This document shows, one piece after another, positions 43,546-57,647 of a stretch of DNA of 64,000 nucleotides. Under the pieces are notes generated by a model. That model did no database searches, had not been told where the DNA came from, and worked only from the letters and a program-made list of their open reading frames with translations. The stretch's first letter is position 1. Every line of letters starts with the position of its first letter. The DNA is taken from the NCBI RefSeq assembly GCF_000285495.1, contig NZ_HE610981.1, positions 38,087-102,086 of the forward strand, written 5' to 3'. The position numbers were made by a program, and so were the translations under genes. This stretch comes from Oceanobacillus massiliensis str. N'diop (GTDB lineage Bacteria > Bacillota > Bacilli > Bacillales > Amphibacillaceae).

Positions 43546-44049
43546 TTATCCTAACAGTTCTTCAACAGACTTTCCACGTAGTTTTGCTACGTCTTCAACT
43601 GTTTTCAAGTTTGTTAAGCCATTTAAAGTTGCGCGAATCATATTGATTGGTGTATTTGATCCAAGTGATTTCGTTAAGATATCACCAACACCAGCAAGTT
43701 CTAAAATAGCACGAACCGGGCCGCCGGAGATAACTCCAGTACCTTCTGAAGCTGGCTTCATCAATACATTACCTGAACCGAATCGTCCATTGATCTGGTG
43801 AGGAATTGTAGTTCCAACGATTGGTACAGTAATCAAGTTTTTCTTCGCATCATCAACTGCTTTTTTAATTGCTTCAGGTACTTCCTGTGCTTTACCAGTA
43901 CCGAAACCTACATGACCGTTTTTGTCTCCAACAACTACTAATGCTGCAAAACGGAAGCGACGTCCACCTTTAACTACTTTAGCTACACGGTTGACTGTTA
44001 CAACGCGTTCTTCAAGATCAAGTTTGTTGGCATCGATGTTAGTTTTCAT
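43546..44049 (-). CDS. rpsE: 30S ribosomal protein S5
   Basis: 167 residues. The double-stranded-RNA-binding N-domain ([20 protein letters not shown]) and the [19 protein letters not shown] region near the decoding site are intact. The VVKGGRRF loop, where spectinomycin resistance mutations occur, has the wild-type residues. Confidence 0.99.
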   Translation of the reverse strand: MKTNIDANKLDLEERVVTVNRVAKVVKGGRRFRFAALVVVGDKNGHVGFGTGKAQEVPEAIKKAVDDAKKNLITVPIVGTTIPHQINGRFGSGNVLMKPASEGTGVISGGPVRAILELAGVGDILTKSLGSNTPINMIRATLNGLTNLKTVEDVAKLRGKSVEELLG

Positions 44050-44071
44050 ACTAAGGTTCCCTCCTTATCGA

Positions 44072-44434
44072 TTAAAATTCGAGACCTGCCTCGCGGGCTG
44101 CCTCTGCTAATGCTTTAATACGTCCATGATAAAGATATCCTCCACGATCGAAAACAACCGATTTGTAACCTTTATCCTGAGCACGTTTAGCGATAGCTTC
44201 TCCGACTTTCTTAGCGTTCTCAACGTTAGCACCAGTGCCAATGTTAAGTTCTTTGTCAGCAGTTGAAGCACTTGCTACAGTTACTCCATTAATATCATCA
44301 ATTAATTGAGCATAAATGTTTTTATTTGAACGATATACATTCAGACGTGGACGCTGCTCTGTACCAGATAGGTTCTTACGCACACGGCCGTGTCTCTTTT
44401 TACGAATAATATTTTTGTCAGGTTTTGTGATCAT
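44072..44434 (-). CDS. rplR: 50S ribosomal protein L18
   Basis: 120 residues. Starts [20 protein letters not shown] and ends REAGLEF. It binds 5S rRNA with L5. Typical spc-operon position between rplF and rpsE. Confidence 0.99.
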   Translation of the reverse strand: MITKPDKNIIRKKRHGRVRKNLSGTEQRPRLNVYRSNKNIYAQLIDDINGVTVASASTADKELNIGTGANVENAKKVGEAIAKRAQDKGYKSVVFDRGGYLYHGRIKALAEAAREAGLEF

Positions 44435-44466
44435 CTAGGTCACTCCTTTCTGCTCCCTAACTAATC

Positions 44467-45003
44467 TTACTTAGCAGTTTTACCTTCTTTGCGGCGTACA
44501 TATTCATCAGTGTAGCGAATACCTTTACCTTTATAAGGCTCTGGTGGTCTGATTGCTCTAATGTTAGCAGCAATTGCGCCAACTAATTCTTTATCGATAC
44601 CTTTTACAGTTAATTGTGTGTTTTTAGGAACATCGATTTCGATGCCATCAATAGGATCGATTTCTACAGGATGTGAATAACCAGCGTTAATCACAAGTTT
44701 GTTTCCTTGTTTTTGAGCACGGTAACCAACACCAATAATTTCAAGTGATTTTTCGAAACCTTTGCTTACACCTTCAACCATGTTGCCGATTAAGCTGCGA
44801 GTAGTTCCGTGTAATGCACGATGATCTTTATGGTCAGTTGGACGTTCAACTGTAAGAACATTATCTTCTATTTTAACTTTCATATCTGGATGCAGTTCTC
44901 TGGATAACTCACCTTTTGGTCCTTTAACAGTAACCGTAGTGCCGTTAAGTTTGATCTCTACACCTTCTGGAATTTCAACAGGTTTTAGTCCTATACGAGA
45001 CAT
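44467..45003 (-). CDS. rplF: 50S ribosomal protein L6
   Basis: 178 residues: [20 protein letters not shown] at the start, [11 protein letters not shown] at the end. ATG 45003 is chosen, since GGAGG lies eight bases upstream; a GTG three codons earlier would place the site too close. Two L6 repeats are present. Confidence 0.99.
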   Translation of the reverse strand: MSRIGLKPVEIPEGVEIKLNGTTVTVKGPKGELSRELHPDMKVKIEDNVLTVERPTDHKDHRALHGTTRSLIGNMVEGVSKGFEKSLEIIGVGYRAQKQGNKLVINAGYSHPVEIDPIDGIEIDVPKNTQLTVKGIDKELVGAIAANIRAIRPPEPYKGKGIRYTDEYVRRKEGKTAK

Positions 45004-45033
45004 TCCATGCACCTCCTCTTTAAAAAATGTTAA

Positions 45034-45432
45034 TTACCAAACATACGCAAGAACTTCGCCACCAACAGCTTGTGAACGTGCTTCTTTGTCAGATAACACA
45101 CCTTTAGATGTTGAAACGATAGCTATACCTAAACCGTTAAGTACGCGCGGTACTTCATCAGCTTTAGCGTATACACGTAATCCTGGTTTACTGATACGTT
45201 TGATACCTGTAATAACTCTATCTTCGCTTGCGCTATATTTAAGGAAAATACGCAGAACACCTTGTTTGTTGTCTTCAACTAATTCATAGTCTTTGACGAA
45301 ACCTTCACGTTTCAGGATATCAGCGATCTCTTTTTTCATTTTAGAAGCTGGAAGCTCTAATTTTTCATGTTTAACCATGTTTGCATTACGAATGCGAGTA
45401 AGCATATCTGCGATTGGATCTGTCATAACCAT
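45034..45432 (-). CDS. rpsH: 30S ribosomal protein S8
   Basis: 132 residues, starting [20 protein letters not shown] and ending GGEVLAYVW as in B. subtilis. It binds the central domain of 16S rRNA. In some bacteria it also represses the spc operon; no obvious mimic site was identified here. Confidence 0.99.
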   Translation of the reverse strand: MVMTDPIADMLTRIRNANMVKHEKLELPASKMKKEIADILKREGFVKDYELVEDNKQGVLRIFLKYSASEDRVITGIKRISKPGLRVYAKADEVPRVLNGLGIAIVSTSKGVLSDKEARSQAVGGEVLAYVW

Positions 45433-45461
45433 TACTAATTACCTCCTTCCCGAATCGGGGT

Positions 45462-46216
<755 letters not shown>

Positions 46217-46242
46217 AGTGGCGCCCTCCTTTCGTCGCTAAA

Positions 46243-46554
46243 TTATTTATCTAATGCTTCACCGGATTTTTTAGCGATGCGGACTTTCTTTCCGTCTCGT
46301 ACTTCATATCCAACACGAGTTGGTTCACCGGATTTTGGATCAATTGGCATTACATTAGAAACATGAATTGGAGCTTCTATGTTAAGAATTCCGCCTTGCG
46401 GATTATCTTGAGAAGGTTTCGCGTGCTTTTGAATCATGTTGATTCCTTCAACAAGCACACGCTCTTTCTTCGGAAATGCTTCTAATATTGTACCTGTCTT
46501 ACCGCGGTCTTTACCGGATAATACTTTAACTTTATCACCTTTTTTTACATGCAT
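46243..46554 (-). CDS. rplX: 50S ribosomal protein L24
   Basis: 103 residues with a KOW motif near the N-terminus ([20 protein letters not shown]). It initiates assembly of the large subunit at the 5' end of 23S rRNA. The gene lies between rplN and rplE. Confidence 0.99.
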   Translation of the reverse strand: MHVKKGDKVKVLSGKDRGKTGTILEAFPKKERVLVEGINMIQKHAKPSQDNPQGGILNIEAPIHVSNVMPIDPKSGEPTRVGYEVRDGKKVRIAKKSGEALDK

Positions 46555-46588
46555 GCTTAACGCACCTCCTTGACAAGGTAATTCATTC

Positions 46589-46996
<408 letters not shown>

Positions 46997-47000
46997 TTAA

Positions 47001-47264
47001 TTAAATAATTACCGCTTCTTCTGTAACTTCTAGTAAACGAAAACGTTTTGTAGCAGAAAGCGGGCGAGTTTCCATGATGCGAACGATATCTCCTGTTTTT
47101 GCAAGATTGTCTTCATCATGTGCCTTGAATTTCTTAGAGTACTTAACACGTTTACCATATAATTTATGGAATTTATAAGTTTCAACTAAAACAGTGATTG
47201 TTTTATCCATTTTGTCGGAAACAACACGGCCTGTATATACTTTACGATTATTACGCTCAGTCAT
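47001..47264 (-). CDS. rpsQ: 30S ribosomal protein S17
   Basis: 87 residues: [20 protein letters not shown] and the OB-fold core. It ends TEEAVII. It lies between rpmC and rplN. Confidence 0.99.
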   Translation of the reverse strand: MTERNNRKVYTGRVVSDKMDKTITVLVETYKFHKLYGKRVKYSKKFKAHDEDNLAKTGDIVRIMETRPLSATKRFRLLEVTEEAVII

Positions 47265-47287
47265 TGAGGCTAACCTCCTCTCTGGAA

Positions 47288-47930
<643 letters not shown>

Positions 47931-48572
47931 TTATTTGTTGGTTTTAGTTGGAAGGACTTCTCCACGATAGATCCACACTTTTACACCTAATTTACCATAA
48001 GTAGTATCAGCTTCAGCTGTACCATAGTCAATATCAGCGCGTAATGTGTGCAGTGGTACTGTTCCTTCACTATAGTGTTCCGCACGGGCGATATCCGCTC
48101 CACCTAGACGGCCGGACACTTGTGTTTTAATTCCTTTAGCTCCTCCGCGCATTGCACGTTGAATTGCTTGCTTCTGAGCACGACGGAATGAGATACGGTT
48201 TTCTAATTGACGAGCAATGTTATCAGCGACCAATTTTGCGTTAAGATCAACTTTCTTGATTTCAACGATATTGATGTGAACTCGCTTGCCTGTCAAGCTA
48301 TTTAATGATTTACGTAGAGCTTCTACTTCAGAACCGCCTTTACCAATAACCATTCCTGGTTTACCAGTATGAATTGTAATGTTTACACGGTTTGCTGCAC
48401 GTTCAATTTCGATAGAAGAAACAGCAGCTGTACTTAAGCGGTTTTCAAGATATTCTCTGATTTTAATATCTTCATGCAGTAAGTCTGCATAGTCTTTACC
48501 AGCATACCATTTTGACTCCCAGTCTTTAATGATACCTACGCGAAGACCTGTTGGATTCACTTTTTGACCCAC
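47931..48572 (-). CDS. rpsC: 30S ribosomal protein S3
   Basis: 213 residues. The KH domain carries the [17 protein letters not shown] loop, and the C-terminal domain ends [16 protein letters not shown], a few residues shorter than in B. subtilis. It forms part of the mRNA entry helicase. Confidence 0.99.
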   Translation of the reverse strand: MGQKVNPTGLRVGIIKDWESKWYAGKDYADLLHEDIKIREYLENRLSTAAVSSIEIERAANRVNITIHTGKPGMVIGKGGSEVEALRKSLNSLTGKRVHINIVEIKKVDLNAKLVADNIARQLENRISFRRAQKQAIQRAMRGGAKGIKTQVSGRLGGADIARAEHYSEGTVPLHTLRADIDYGTAEADTTYGKLGVKVWIYRGEVLPTKTNK

Positions 48573-48575
48573 TGA

Positions 48576-48917
48576 CTATCCCTCCTTCTTTTCTGTTACC
48601 ACTACTGTAATGTGGCTTGTGCGTTTGTTGATTTTACTTGCACGTCCTTGTGCACGTGGACGGAAACGTTTCAATGTTGCACCTTCATTTACGAATGCTT
48701 CGGAAATCATTAGATTATCTGTATCCATTTCGTAGTTATGTTCTGCATTTGCGATAGCAGATTTCAAAACTTTCTCTACGACTGGAGAAGCACCGCGTTG
48801 TGTGTGGCGTAAAATAGCAATTGCTTCGCCAACATTTTTTCCTCGAATTAGATCAACTACTAAACGAACCTTACGAGGAGCAATACGAACTGATTTCGCA
48901 ACGGCTTTAGCTTGCAT
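48576..48917 (-). CDS. rplV: 50S ribosomal protein L22
   Basis: 113 residues: [20 protein letters not shown] at the start. The tunnel hairpin ([20 protein letters not shown]), where macrolide-resistance changes occur, has the normal length. The stop is three bases before rpsC. Confidence 0.99.
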   Translation of the reverse strand: MQAKAVAKSVRIAPRKVRLVVDLIRGKNVGEAIAILRHTQRGASPVVEKVLKSAIANAEHNYEMDTDNLMISEAFVNEGATLKRFRPRAQGRASKINKRTSHITVVVTEKKEG

Positions 48918-48935
48918 GCCTGGTACCTCCTCTCA

Positions 48936-49214
48936 TTATCGTTTTGTTTTCTTATCGTCACCAGCGTGTCCTCTGTAAGTACGAGTTGGTGCGAATTCAC
49001 CTAATTTATGTCCGACCATATCTTCTGTTATATAAACTGGCACATGTTTGCGGCCATCATATACAGCTACTGTATGACCAATAAATGTCGGGAAAATTGT
49101 TGAGCGACGGGACCAAGTTTTAACAACCTGCTTCTTGTCACCTTCATTTAAGCTATCAATTTTCTTCATTAGATGGTCATCTGCAAAAGGTCCTTTTTTC
49201 AAGCTACGACCCAT
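48936..49214 (-). CDS. rpsS: 30S ribosomal protein S19
   Basis: 92 residues, starting [20 protein letters not shown]. The conserved [20 protein letters not shown] and [20 protein letters not shown] segments are intact. Between rplB and rplV. Confidence 0.99.
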   Translation of the reverse strand: MGRSLKKGPFADDHLMKKIDSLNEGDKKQVVKTWSRRSTIFPTFIGHTVAVYDGRKHVPVYITEDMVGHKLGEFAPTRTYRGHAGDDKKTKR

Positions 49215-49271
49215 GGATAAACCTCCTTCCGCAATTGAGAGACGGGTCTTAGTTCCCGTCCTTTATTCCGT

Positions 49272-50102
49272 TTATTTTTTACGTTTACGAACGATATATT
49301 TATCAGACGGCTTGTTGCGTTTGCGCGTTTTGTAACCAAGAGTTGGTTTACCCCATGGTGACATTGGTGATTTACGTCCGATTGGAGCGCGTCCTTCACC
49401 ACCACCGTGCGGGTGATCGTTAGGGTTCATTACAGAACCACGAACAGTTGGGCGGATACCCTTCCAGCGTGAACGACCAGCTTTACCGATGCGTACTAGT
49501 TCATGTTCAATGTTACCAACCTGACCGATAGAAGCACGGCAAGTAGTAAGGATTAAACGAACTTCGCCTGAAGCTAAACGTACTAGTGTGTATTTTTCCT
49601 CACGACCTAGAATTTGAGCTTCTGCACCAGCTGAACGAGCGATTTGTCCACCGCGTCCTGGTTTTAATTCGATATTGTGAATGATAGTACCTACAGGAAT
49701 GTTAGCAAGCGGAAGTGCGTTACCAACTTTGATATCAGCATTCTCACCTGATTCGATTACCTGCCCTACTTTTAGTCCCTTTGGAGCTAAAATGTAACGC
49801 TTTTCTCCATCAGCATAATGAATTAATGCAATGTTTGCTGTACGGTTTGGATCATATTCGATTGTAGCAACGTGTCCTGGTATACCATCTTTATCACGTT
49901 TAAAGTCGATAATACGGTATTGACGCTTATGACCGCCACCTTGATGACGAACCGTTAATTTCCCTTGGTTATTACGTCCACCGCGTTTGTGCAACGGGCT
50001 TAATAGGGATTTCTCTGGAGTAGATGCAGTTATCTCTGCAAAGTCTGATACAGACATATTACGTCTACCGTTTGAGGTTGGTTTGAATTTTTTAATCGCC
50101 AT
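49272..50102 (-). CDS. rplB: 50S ribosomal protein L2
   Basis: 276 residues: [20 protein letters not shown] at the start. The highly conserved [14 protein letters not shown] loop near the peptidyl transferase centre is intact, including the preceding NPNDHPHGG histidines. Confidence 0.99.
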   Translation of the reverse strand: MAIKKFKPTSNGRRNMSVSDFAEITASTPEKSLLSPLHKRGGRNNQGKLTVRHQGGGHKRQYRIIDFKRDKDGIPGHVATIEYDPNRTANIALIHYADGEKRYILAPKGLKVGQVIESGENADIKVGNALPLANIPVGTIIHNIELKPGRGGQIARSAGAEAQILGREEKYTLVRLASGEVRLILTTCRASIGQVGNIEHELVRIGKAGRSRWKGIRPTVRGSVMNPNDHPHGGGEGRAPIGRKSPMSPWGKPTLGYKTRKRNKPSDKYIVRKRKK

Positions 50103-50131
50103 CTTTTTCCCTCCTTCACGAAATTATTAGA

Positions 50132-50419
50132 TTAAGCTTCAAAGAAATCCAGTTCTTTACTGTCTTCTGAAAGCTGTACGATAGCTTTTTTACGATTCGA
50201 GCGATATCCACCGTAACGGCCCATTCGCTTGAATTTACCTTTGACATTCATTGTGTTGACTTTTTCAACTTTAACGCCAAAGATTGTTTCTACTGCATCT
50301 TTGATCTCTGTTTTATTAGCTTTTGGAGATACTTCGAACGTATATTTTTTCTCTGCCATTAAATCAGCGGAATTCTCCGTGATGACAGGGCGCTTGATTA
50401 CATCGCGTACGTCTTGCAT
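50132..50419 (-). CDS. rplW: 50S ribosomal protein L23
   Basis: 95 residues: [20 protein letters not shown] at the start. It forms the docking site for trigger factor and SRP at the tunnel exit. The start overlaps the last base of rplD. Confidence 0.99.
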   Translation of the reverse strand: MQDVRDVIKRPVITENSADLMAEKKYTFEVSPKANKTEIKDAVETIFGVKVEKVNTMNVKGKFKRMGRYGGYRSNRKKAIVQLSEDSKELDFFEA

Positions 50420-51042
50420 TATGCGAGCACCTCCCCTGCTTTGTCAGCTGCATCTTTAGAAATGATCAGCTTGTCATGCGTAAGCAAGTCTAGTACATTC
50501 ATTTCTTCAACAGTTAATACTTTAACAGATTGAAGGTTGTTTGCTGAACGGATAACAGTTTCATCTTTATCAGCAAGTACGATCAATACTTTTGTATCAA
50601 CGTTAAGAGCATCCAGCATTTTTATTACTTCTTTTGTTTTTGGAGCATCCATTGCGATGCTGTCTAAAACAAGTAAGCTATCTTCTTTTACTTTTGAAGA
50701 CAATGCAGATTTAAGCGCTAAACGACGTACTTTCTTCGGTAATTTATAGCTGTAGCTGCGTGGTGTAGGTCCGAAAACAACTCCACCGCCAACCCATTGT
50801 GGTGAACGGATTGATCCTTGACGCGCACGGCCTGTTCCTTTTTGACGCCACGGCTTACGACCACCACCGCGTACATCAGAACGATTTTTAACAGCATGTG
50901 TACCTTGACGCATAGATGCACGCTGCATTACTACTGCTTCATGCAACACATGTGTATTTGGTTCAATACCGAAAACGGAATCGTTTAACTCGATATCTCC
51001 TGCATTACTTCCATCTTGTTTTAAAAGTGCTACTTTAGGCAT
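50419..51042 (-). CDS. rplD: 50S ribosomal protein L4
   Basis: 207 residues. The tunnel loop ([20 protein letters not shown]) near macrolide binding has wild-type residues. In E. coli L4 autoregulates the S10 operon; a hairpin-containing leader exists here, but no specific attenuator was identified. Confidence 0.99.
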   Translation of the reverse strand: MPKVALLKQDGSNAGDIELNDSVFGIEPNTHVLHEAVVMQRASMRQGTHAVKNRSDVRGGGRKPWRQKGTGRARQGSIRSPQWVGGGVVFGPTPRSYSYKLPKKVRRLALKSALSSKVKEDSLLVLDSIAMDAPKTKEVIKMLDALNVDTKVLIVLADKDETVIRSANNLQSVKVLTVEEMNVLDLLTHDKLIISKDAADKAGEVLA

Positions 51043-51068
51043 GACATATCCTCCCTTCGTATGTGTGA

Positions 51069-51698
51069 TTAGTTACCTTTTACTGCACTTGATACTTGAA
51101 CATAAGATTTTTTGGCGCCTGGTACATTACCTTTTACAAGCAATAGATTCTTTTCAGCATCTACACTTACGATTTCAAGGTTCTGTATAGTCACTTGTTC
51201 AGCACCCATATGTCCTGGTAGGTTTTTACCTTTGAAAACACGCATTGGGTCAACTGCACCCATTGAACCTGGAGCTCTATGGTAATGAGAACCGTGGGAC
51301 ATTGGCCCGCGTTGTTGTCCGTGGCGCTTAATTACACCCTGGAAACCTTTACCTTTAGAAGTTCCTGTTACATCAACCTTGTCTCCGGCCTGAAAAACTT
51401 CAACGCTGATTTCTTGACCTGCTTCATAGCCGTCAAGCTCTGCGTCACGGATTTCACGAACGTAGCGCTTAGGGGCTGTGTTTGCTTTCTCAGCATGACC
51501 TTTTTCCGCTTTGTTTGTACGTGATTCCTTTTTATCTGCAAAACCGATTTGCAATGCTTCATAACCATCATTTTCTAATGTTTTCTTTTGCAATACAACA
51601 TTGGGCTCAGCCTGTATAACTGTTACAGGGACCAACTCTCCGTTTTCAGAAAAAAGCTGAGTCATGCCGATTTTACGACCTAAGATTCCTTTCGTCAT
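51069..51698 (-). CDS. rplC: 50S ribosomal protein L3
   Basis: 209 residues: [20 protein letters not shown] at the start. The finger loop reaching the peptidyl transferase centre ([20 protein letters not shown]) is intact. Between rpsJ and rplD. Confidence 0.99.
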   Translation of the reverse strand: MTKGILGRKIGMTQLFSENGELVPVTVIQAEPNVVLQKKTLENDGYEALQIGFADKKESRTNKAEKGHAEKANTAPKRYVREIRDAELDGYEAGQEISVEVFQAGDKVDVTGTSKGKGFQGVIKRHGQQRGPMSHGSHYHRAPGSMGAVDPMRVFKGKNLPGHMGAEQVTIQNLEIVSVDAEKNLLLVKGNVPGAKKSYVQVSSAVKGN

Positions 51699-51728
51699 CC
51701 GTTACACCTCCTATATTTAAAACGAATT

Positions 51729-52163
<435 letters not shown>

Positions 52164-52168
52164 TTAAT

Positions 52169-52197
52169 AGTATACTAAAAATGCATGGCCAATGCAA
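52169..52197 (-). promoter_or_regulatory. S10 operon promoter, proximal
   Basis: TTGCAT (52197-52192), a 17-bp spacer and TATACT (52174-52169) on the minus strand, about 125 bp upstream of rpsJ. Both hexamers are five of six matches to the sigma-A consensus. Confidence 0.85.
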
Positions 52198-52233
52198 CCC
52201 CTATTTATTAAACAGGTGTTTACGCATTCCTGT

Positions 52234-52262
52234 ATTATACATAGTTTTAGCAGGGAATGCAA
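52234..52262 (-). promoter_or_regulatory. S10 operon promoter, distal
   Basis: TTGCAT (52262-52257), a 17-bp spacer and a perfect TATAAT (52239-52234), 65 bp upstream of the proximal promoter. The same -35 hexamer is used in both, as is common for strong tandem ribosomal promoters. Confidence 0.88.
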
Positions 52263-52632
52263 GCATATATGAAATTAATTCTGTATCTATTTAAAAGGCA
52301 GTTTCTAATGGTTCATTTTTACAAGGTTCTATATAAATTTTGGTTTAATGGATGATGCATTTGATCCTCGGTGCAGAGGGTGAAATAGATGTCCGGAGCC
52401 GTGAATAAAGCACCAGTTACCGCTTTTAGTGACGTCATGGTTTTTCTTAACTGCGAATTTAAAAAGCAATCGGTGTGAAAACATACCGATAGTGATCTTA
52501 TATTTTCCTTAGATAGCAAAAGTGATAGATTTAAGCCAAGCAAAATTCCAATTTGAGCATTTCAGTTGATATAAAACTAGCATAGCCTATGATAATTACG
52601 CTTGATGGTCCGTCAGGTATCAAAAACAACAC

Positions 52633-52663
52633 AAAAAAACAGACAGCGTCGTCACGCTGTCTG
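52633..52663 (-). terminator. Terminator after tuf
   Basis: On the minus strand CAGACAGCG-TGACGA-CGCTGTCTG is a nine-pair perfect stem followed by seven T. It lies 17 bp after the tuf stop and separates the str and S10 operons. Confidence 0.97.
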
Positions 52664-52680
52664 CTTTGAATTCAATCCAA

Positions 52681-53871
<1,191 letters not shown>

Positions 53872-53965
53872 TTATAGTTCCTCCTTTAGATAAATAACAA
53901 TTTTTATTATTTTATTTACCGCCAAGAAATAATGCATGCAGGTTATTTCCTGGCCTTTACTAAAT

Positions 53966-53994
53966 GTTATACGTTAGTTTAAAGAAAAAATCAA
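53966..53994 (-). promoter_or_regulatory. tuf promoter
   Basis: TTGATT (53994-53989), a 17-bp spacer and TATAAC (53971-53966), directly after the fusA stop and about 95 bp before tuf. A separate tuf promoter fits the high demand for EF-Tu. Confidence 0.7.
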
Positions 53995-56073
53995 TTAATC
54001 ACCAGAATTTTTCTTGATAATTTCTTCTGTGATACTCTTAGGTGTTTCTTCATAATGGTCAAACGTCATTGTGTATGTTCCGCGACCTTGTGTGTTTGAA
54101 CGTAATGCAGTTGCATAACCAAACATCTCAGCAAGTGGCACAAACCCTTTTACAAGCTGTGCATTACCGCGCGCTTCCATACCTTCAATGCGACCACGAC
54201 GAGAAGTAATATCACCCATGATATCTCCCATGTATTCTTCAGGAATAACGATTTCAACTCTCATCATTGGTTCAAGAAGTACAGGATTACATTTGTTTTT
54301 CGCTGCTTTCAATGCCATTGAGGCAGCTACTTTAAATGCCATTTCGTTCGAGTCGACATCATGATAGCTTCCATCATATAGAGAAGCTTTGATATCGATC
54401 AATGGGAATCCGGCTAATACACCATTTTCCATTGATTCACGAACACCTTGCTCAACAGCAGGAATATATTCACGAGGAACAACCCCACCGACGATTTTAT
54501 TTTCGAATTCAAATCCAGCGCCTTCTTCATTAGGCTCAAATTTGATCCAAACGTGTCCGAACTGTCCGCGTCCACCAGACTGACGTACGAATTTACCTTC
54601 CACTTCAGCTGTAGCACGGAAAGTTTCACGATAAGAAACCTGAGGTGCACCAACATTAGCTTCAACTTTAAATTCACGTTTCATACGGTCAACAATGATA
54701 TCCAGGTGAAGCTCACCCATACCAGAGATGATCGTTTGGCCTGTTTCGACGTTTGTTTCTGTTCTGAAAGTAGGATCTTCTTCAGCCAATTTAGCTAAAG
54801 CAGCACCCATTTTATCTTGGTCGGCTTTTGTTTTAGGTTCAATAGCAACCGAGATAACCGGTTCTGGGAATTCCATGGATTCTAAGATAACCTGATCTTT
54901 TTCATCGCATAGTGTATCACCAGTAGAAGTATCTTTCAGACCAACAGCTGCAGCGATTTCTCCAGAGAATGCAGTTGAAATCTCTTGACGGGAGTTTGCA
55001 TGCATTTGCAGGATACGACCTACACGTTCACGCTTATCCTTTACAGAGTTTCTTACATAGGATCCAGATTCTAAAGTTCCAGAATATACGCGGAAGAATG
55101 TTAATTTTCCTACGTATGGATCTGTCATTACTTTAAACGCTAGCGCTGAGAACGGCGCTTCATCAGATGATGGACGGTTTACTTTTTCTTCTGTCCCTGG
55201 AATGATACCTTCGATTGGAGGTACATCAGTTGGAGCAGGAAGATAATCGATAACCGCATCCAGCATTAATTGAACACCTTTGTTTTTAAATGCTGATCCG
55301 CAAAGTACAGGATAGAAATCAACATTTAATGTAGCTTGACGGATTGCTTCTTTAAGTTCCTCGTTAGAGATTTCCTCTCCTTCAAGATACTTCATCATCA
55401 AATCTTCGTCAGTTTCTGCAACAGCTTCAATCAAGTTGCCGCGAAGCTCTTCAGCCTGGTCTTGCAGTTCAGCAGGAATCTCACGAGCTTCTGCACGAGT
55501 TCCAAGATCATCTTCATAGAAGTAAGCTTCCATAGTGATCAAGTCAATGATTCCGTTGAAATCGTCCTCTGCACCGATAGGCATTTGGATCGGATGCGCG
55601 TTTGCACCTAAACGATCTTTCAATGTACCAGTAGAATAAAGGAAGTCTGCACCGGTTTTATCCATTTTATTAATGAACACAATACGCGGCACACCATATG
55701 TTGTAGCTTGACGCCATACTGTTTCGGTTTGTGGTTCAACACCTGATTGTGCATCCAAAACTGTTACAGCACCATCAAGTACACGCAATGAACGTTCAAC
55801 CTCAACAGTGAAGTCTACGTGTCCAGGTGTATCGATAATGTTAATACGATGGTCTTTCCATGCAGCAGTTGTTGCAGCGGAAGTAATTGTAATTCCACGC
55901 TCTTGTTCCTGCTCCATCCAGTCCATTTGTGAAGCACCTTCATGTGTTTCACCAATCTTATGAATACGGCCTGTATAGAAAAGTATACGCTCTGTAGTAG
56001 TTGTTTTACCCGCATCAATGTGCGCCATAATACCAATATTACGCGTATTTTCCAAGGAGAACTCTCTAGCCAT
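53995..56073 (-). CDS. fusA: Translation elongation factor G
   Basis: 692 residues; drives translocation and, with RRF, ribosome recycling. GTPase motifs [30 protein letters not shown] and [10 protein letters not shown]. The five-domain structure is complete to the [14 protein letters not shown] region. It follows rpsG by 42 bp. Confidence 0.99.
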   Translation of the reverse strand: MAREFSLENTRNIGIMAHIDAGKTTTTERILFYTGRIHKIGETHEGASQMDWMEQEQERGITITSAATTAAWKDHRINIIDTPGHVDFTVEVERSLRVLDGAVTVLDAQSGVEPQTETVWRQATTYGVPRIVFINKMDKTGADFLYSTGTLKDRLGANAHPIQMPIGAEDDFNGIIDLITMEAYFYEDDLGTRAEAREIPAELQDQAEELRGNLIEAVAETDEDLMMKYLEGEEISNEELKEAIRQATLNVDFYPVLCGSAFKNKGVQLMLDAVIDYLPAPTDVPPIEGIIPGTEEKVNRPSSDEAPFSALAFKVMTDPYVGKLTFFRVYSGTLESGSYVRNSVKDKRERVGRILQMHANSRQEISTAFSGEIAAAVGLKDTSTGDTLCDEKDQVILESMEFPEPVISVAIEPKTKADQDKMGAALAKLAEEDPTFRTETNVETGQTIISGMGELHLDIIVDRMKREFKVEANVGAPQVSYRETFRATAEVEGKFVRQSGGRGQFGHVWIKFEPNEEGAGFEFENKIVGGVVPREYIPAVEQGVRESMENGVLAGFPLIDIKASLYDGSYHDVDSNEMAFKVAASMALKAAKNKCNPVLLEPMMRVEIVIPEEYMGDIMGDITSRRGRIEGMEARGNAQLVKGFVPLAEMFGYATALRSNTQGRGTYTMTFDHYEETPKSITEEIIKKNSGD

Positions 56074-56115
56074 GTATTCCTCTCCTTCCTTTTAAAAGCT
56101 TTTGTTAGATTTATA

Positions 56116-56586
56116 TTACCAACGATAGTGAGCGAATGCTTTGTTTGCTTCCGCCATTTTATGCATATCTTCACGTTTCTTAACAGCAGCTCCTGTGTTG
56201 TTAGAAGCATCAAGAACTTCATTAGCAAGACGTTCTTCCATCGTTTTTTCTCCGCGAAGGCGAGAGTAATTTACGATGTAACGCAGTCCTAATGCTTGAC
56301 GGCGTTCAGGGCGAACCTCAACTGGTACTTGGTAGTTTGAACCACCCACACGGCGGGCACGAACTTCAAGTACGGGCATTACGTTTTTCATTGCTTGTTC
56401 AAAAACTTCCATAGCGTTCTGGCCGCTTCTTTCAGCAACTAGTTCAAACGCATTATAAAGGATTTTTTGTGCTTTCCCGCGCTTACCATCAATCATTATT
56501 TGATTGATTAAGCGAGTTACTAATTTTGAATTATAAAGCGGATCTGGCAATACATCACGTTTTGGCACTGGTCCTTTACGAGGCAT
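56116..56586 (-). CDS. rpsG: 30S ribosomal protein S7
   Basis: 156 residues: [20 protein letters not shown] at the start, [11 protein letters not shown] at the end. It organises the head of the 30S subunit. Between rpsL and fusA. Confidence 0.99.
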   Translation of the reverse strand: MPRKGPVPKRDVLPDPLYNSKLVTRLINQIMIDGKRGKAQKILYNAFELVAERSGQNAMEVFEQAMKNVMPVLEVRARRVGGSNYQVPVEVRPERRQALGLRYIVNYSRLRGEKTMEERLANEVLDASNNTGAAVKKREDMHKMAEANKAFAHYRW

Positions 56587-56610
56587 ATTAGTATCCTCCT
56601 TTCCTAACTA

Positions 56611-57045
56611 TCATAGTTTTAGTGGTTTATTTTTTTCTTTTGGCTTTTTGGTTCCGTACTTAGAACGTCCTTGCATACGTCCATCAACTCCCGCAGTATC
56701 AAGCGCACCACGAACGATGTGATAACGTACCCCTGGTAAATCTTTTACACGACCACCACGGATCAATACAACACTGTGTTCTTGCAGGTTATGTCCGATA
56801 CCAGGAATGTATGCAGTTACTTCCATGTTGTTTGACAAACGAACACGTGCATATTTACGAAGTGCTGAGTTCGGTTTTTTTGGAGTTAATGTACCAACAC
56901 GCGTACAAACACCACGTTTTTGTGGAGAACTTTGGTCAGTAAGTTTCTTTTTGAAACTGTTGTAACCTTTGTTAAGTGCTGGAGAATCAGACTTTTTGAT
57001 TTTGCTTACGCGTCCTTTGCGTACTAACTGATTAATTGTAGGCAT
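56611..57045 (-). CDS. rpsL: 30S ribosomal protein S12
   Basis: 144 residues, a few longer than B. subtilis at the basic C-terminus ([12 protein letters not shown]). The decoding-centre loops [11 protein letters not shown] and [13 protein letters not shown] carry the wild-type lysines, so the sequence predicts streptomycin sensitivity at these positions. Confidence 0.99.
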   Translation of the reverse strand: MPTINQLVRKGRVSKIKKSDSPALNKGYNSFKKKLTDQSSPQKRGVCTRVGTLTPKKPNSALRKYARVRLSNNMEVTAYIPGIGHNLQEHSVVLIRGGRVKDLPGVRYHIVRGALDTAGVDGRMQGRSKYGTKKPKEKNKPLKL

Positions 57046-57189
57046 TTTTTATGTCCTCCCTTCGAGAATAATAGGTTTAATTTAAAACAGCAATCAGATC
57101 TTCTGAACACCGATTGTAATACCACACATCCAGGTGGTTCATCTTTCGGTAAAAAATAATGCTTCAGCGATAATTTAACGCTAAAACGT

Positions 57190-57441
57190 TTATTTCTCAA
57201 GTGCAACAACAGCTGCACCAACCTCTATACCGCAAGCGGCACCAAGTTTTTTCATGGAGTTCACATGCTGGTAAGGTATACCTAGTTCAATTGCCAAACT
57301 GACTACTTTGTGTGTTATTTGCTTGTCAGCATCGTCAGCAATAACCACTTCACTTATCTTACCATTTTTCATGGATTTAAGTGTCTGCTTTGTCCCAATG
57401 ATTATACGTGATTGATTATTCATCACTATTTCATAAGACAT
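57190..57441 (-). CDS. rplGB: L7Ae-family K-turn-binding protein
   Basis: 83 residues with the L7Ae/L30e/YbxF fold: [20 protein letters not shown], then [20 protein letters not shown] and [15 protein letters not shown]. Such proteins bind kink-turn RNA. ATG 57441 ([10 protein letters not shown]) has GGAGG eight bases upstream. It is the first gene of the str operon, as B. subtilis ybxF, and follows a strong promoter. Confidence 0.93.
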   Translation of the reverse strand: MSYEIVMNNQSRIIIGTKQTLKSMKNGKISEVVIADDADKQITHKVVSLAIELGIPYQHVNSMKKLGAACGIEVGAAVVALEK

Positions 57442-57487
57442 CCGAGTATCCTCCAAAGTAACAAGCATAATCGGAAGCACCTTGAAT

Positions 57488-57516
57488 ATAGTATCATTCT
57501 AATATTTTTATGTCAA
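57488..57516 (-). promoter_or_regulatory. str operon promoter
   Basis: TTGACA (57516-57511), a 17-bp spacer and TACTAT (57493-57488) on the minus strand, about 46 bp upstream of the rplGB start. The -35 is perfect. It drives rplGB-rpsL-rpsG-fusA(-tuf). Confidence 0.85.
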
Positions 57517-57605
57517 TATAAAAATGGCTATTTTTTAGATGCTTCCCATTTTCTTGTTGAACTGTACCGCCATTCCTCTATGCTGGGAAAGGGCGTTTTA
57601 TATTT

Positions 57606-57636
57606 GGTGCAGGCTGCTTATTCCGCTTCCTGCACC
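57606..57636 (-). terminator. Strong hairpin after rpoC
   Basis: GGTGCAGG and CCTGCACC flank an inner partly paired loop, beginning 12 bp past the rpoC stop. AAATATAAAA follows on the minus strand instead of a U-run, so it may be an mRNA-stabilising or weakly terminating hairpin. Confidence 0.55.
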
Positions 57637-57647
57637 TTCCATCCATC

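Noticed and set aside
52319-52543. 74-codon minus-strand frame between tuf and rpsJ
   Set aside because: No ribosome site, no recognisable domain and no similarity I can see to the ybaC hydrolase that B. subtilis has at this place.
57606-57636. Definite transcription terminator after rpoC
   Set aside because: The hairpin is strong but lacks a U-run, so it is listed only as a possible terminator or stabiliser.
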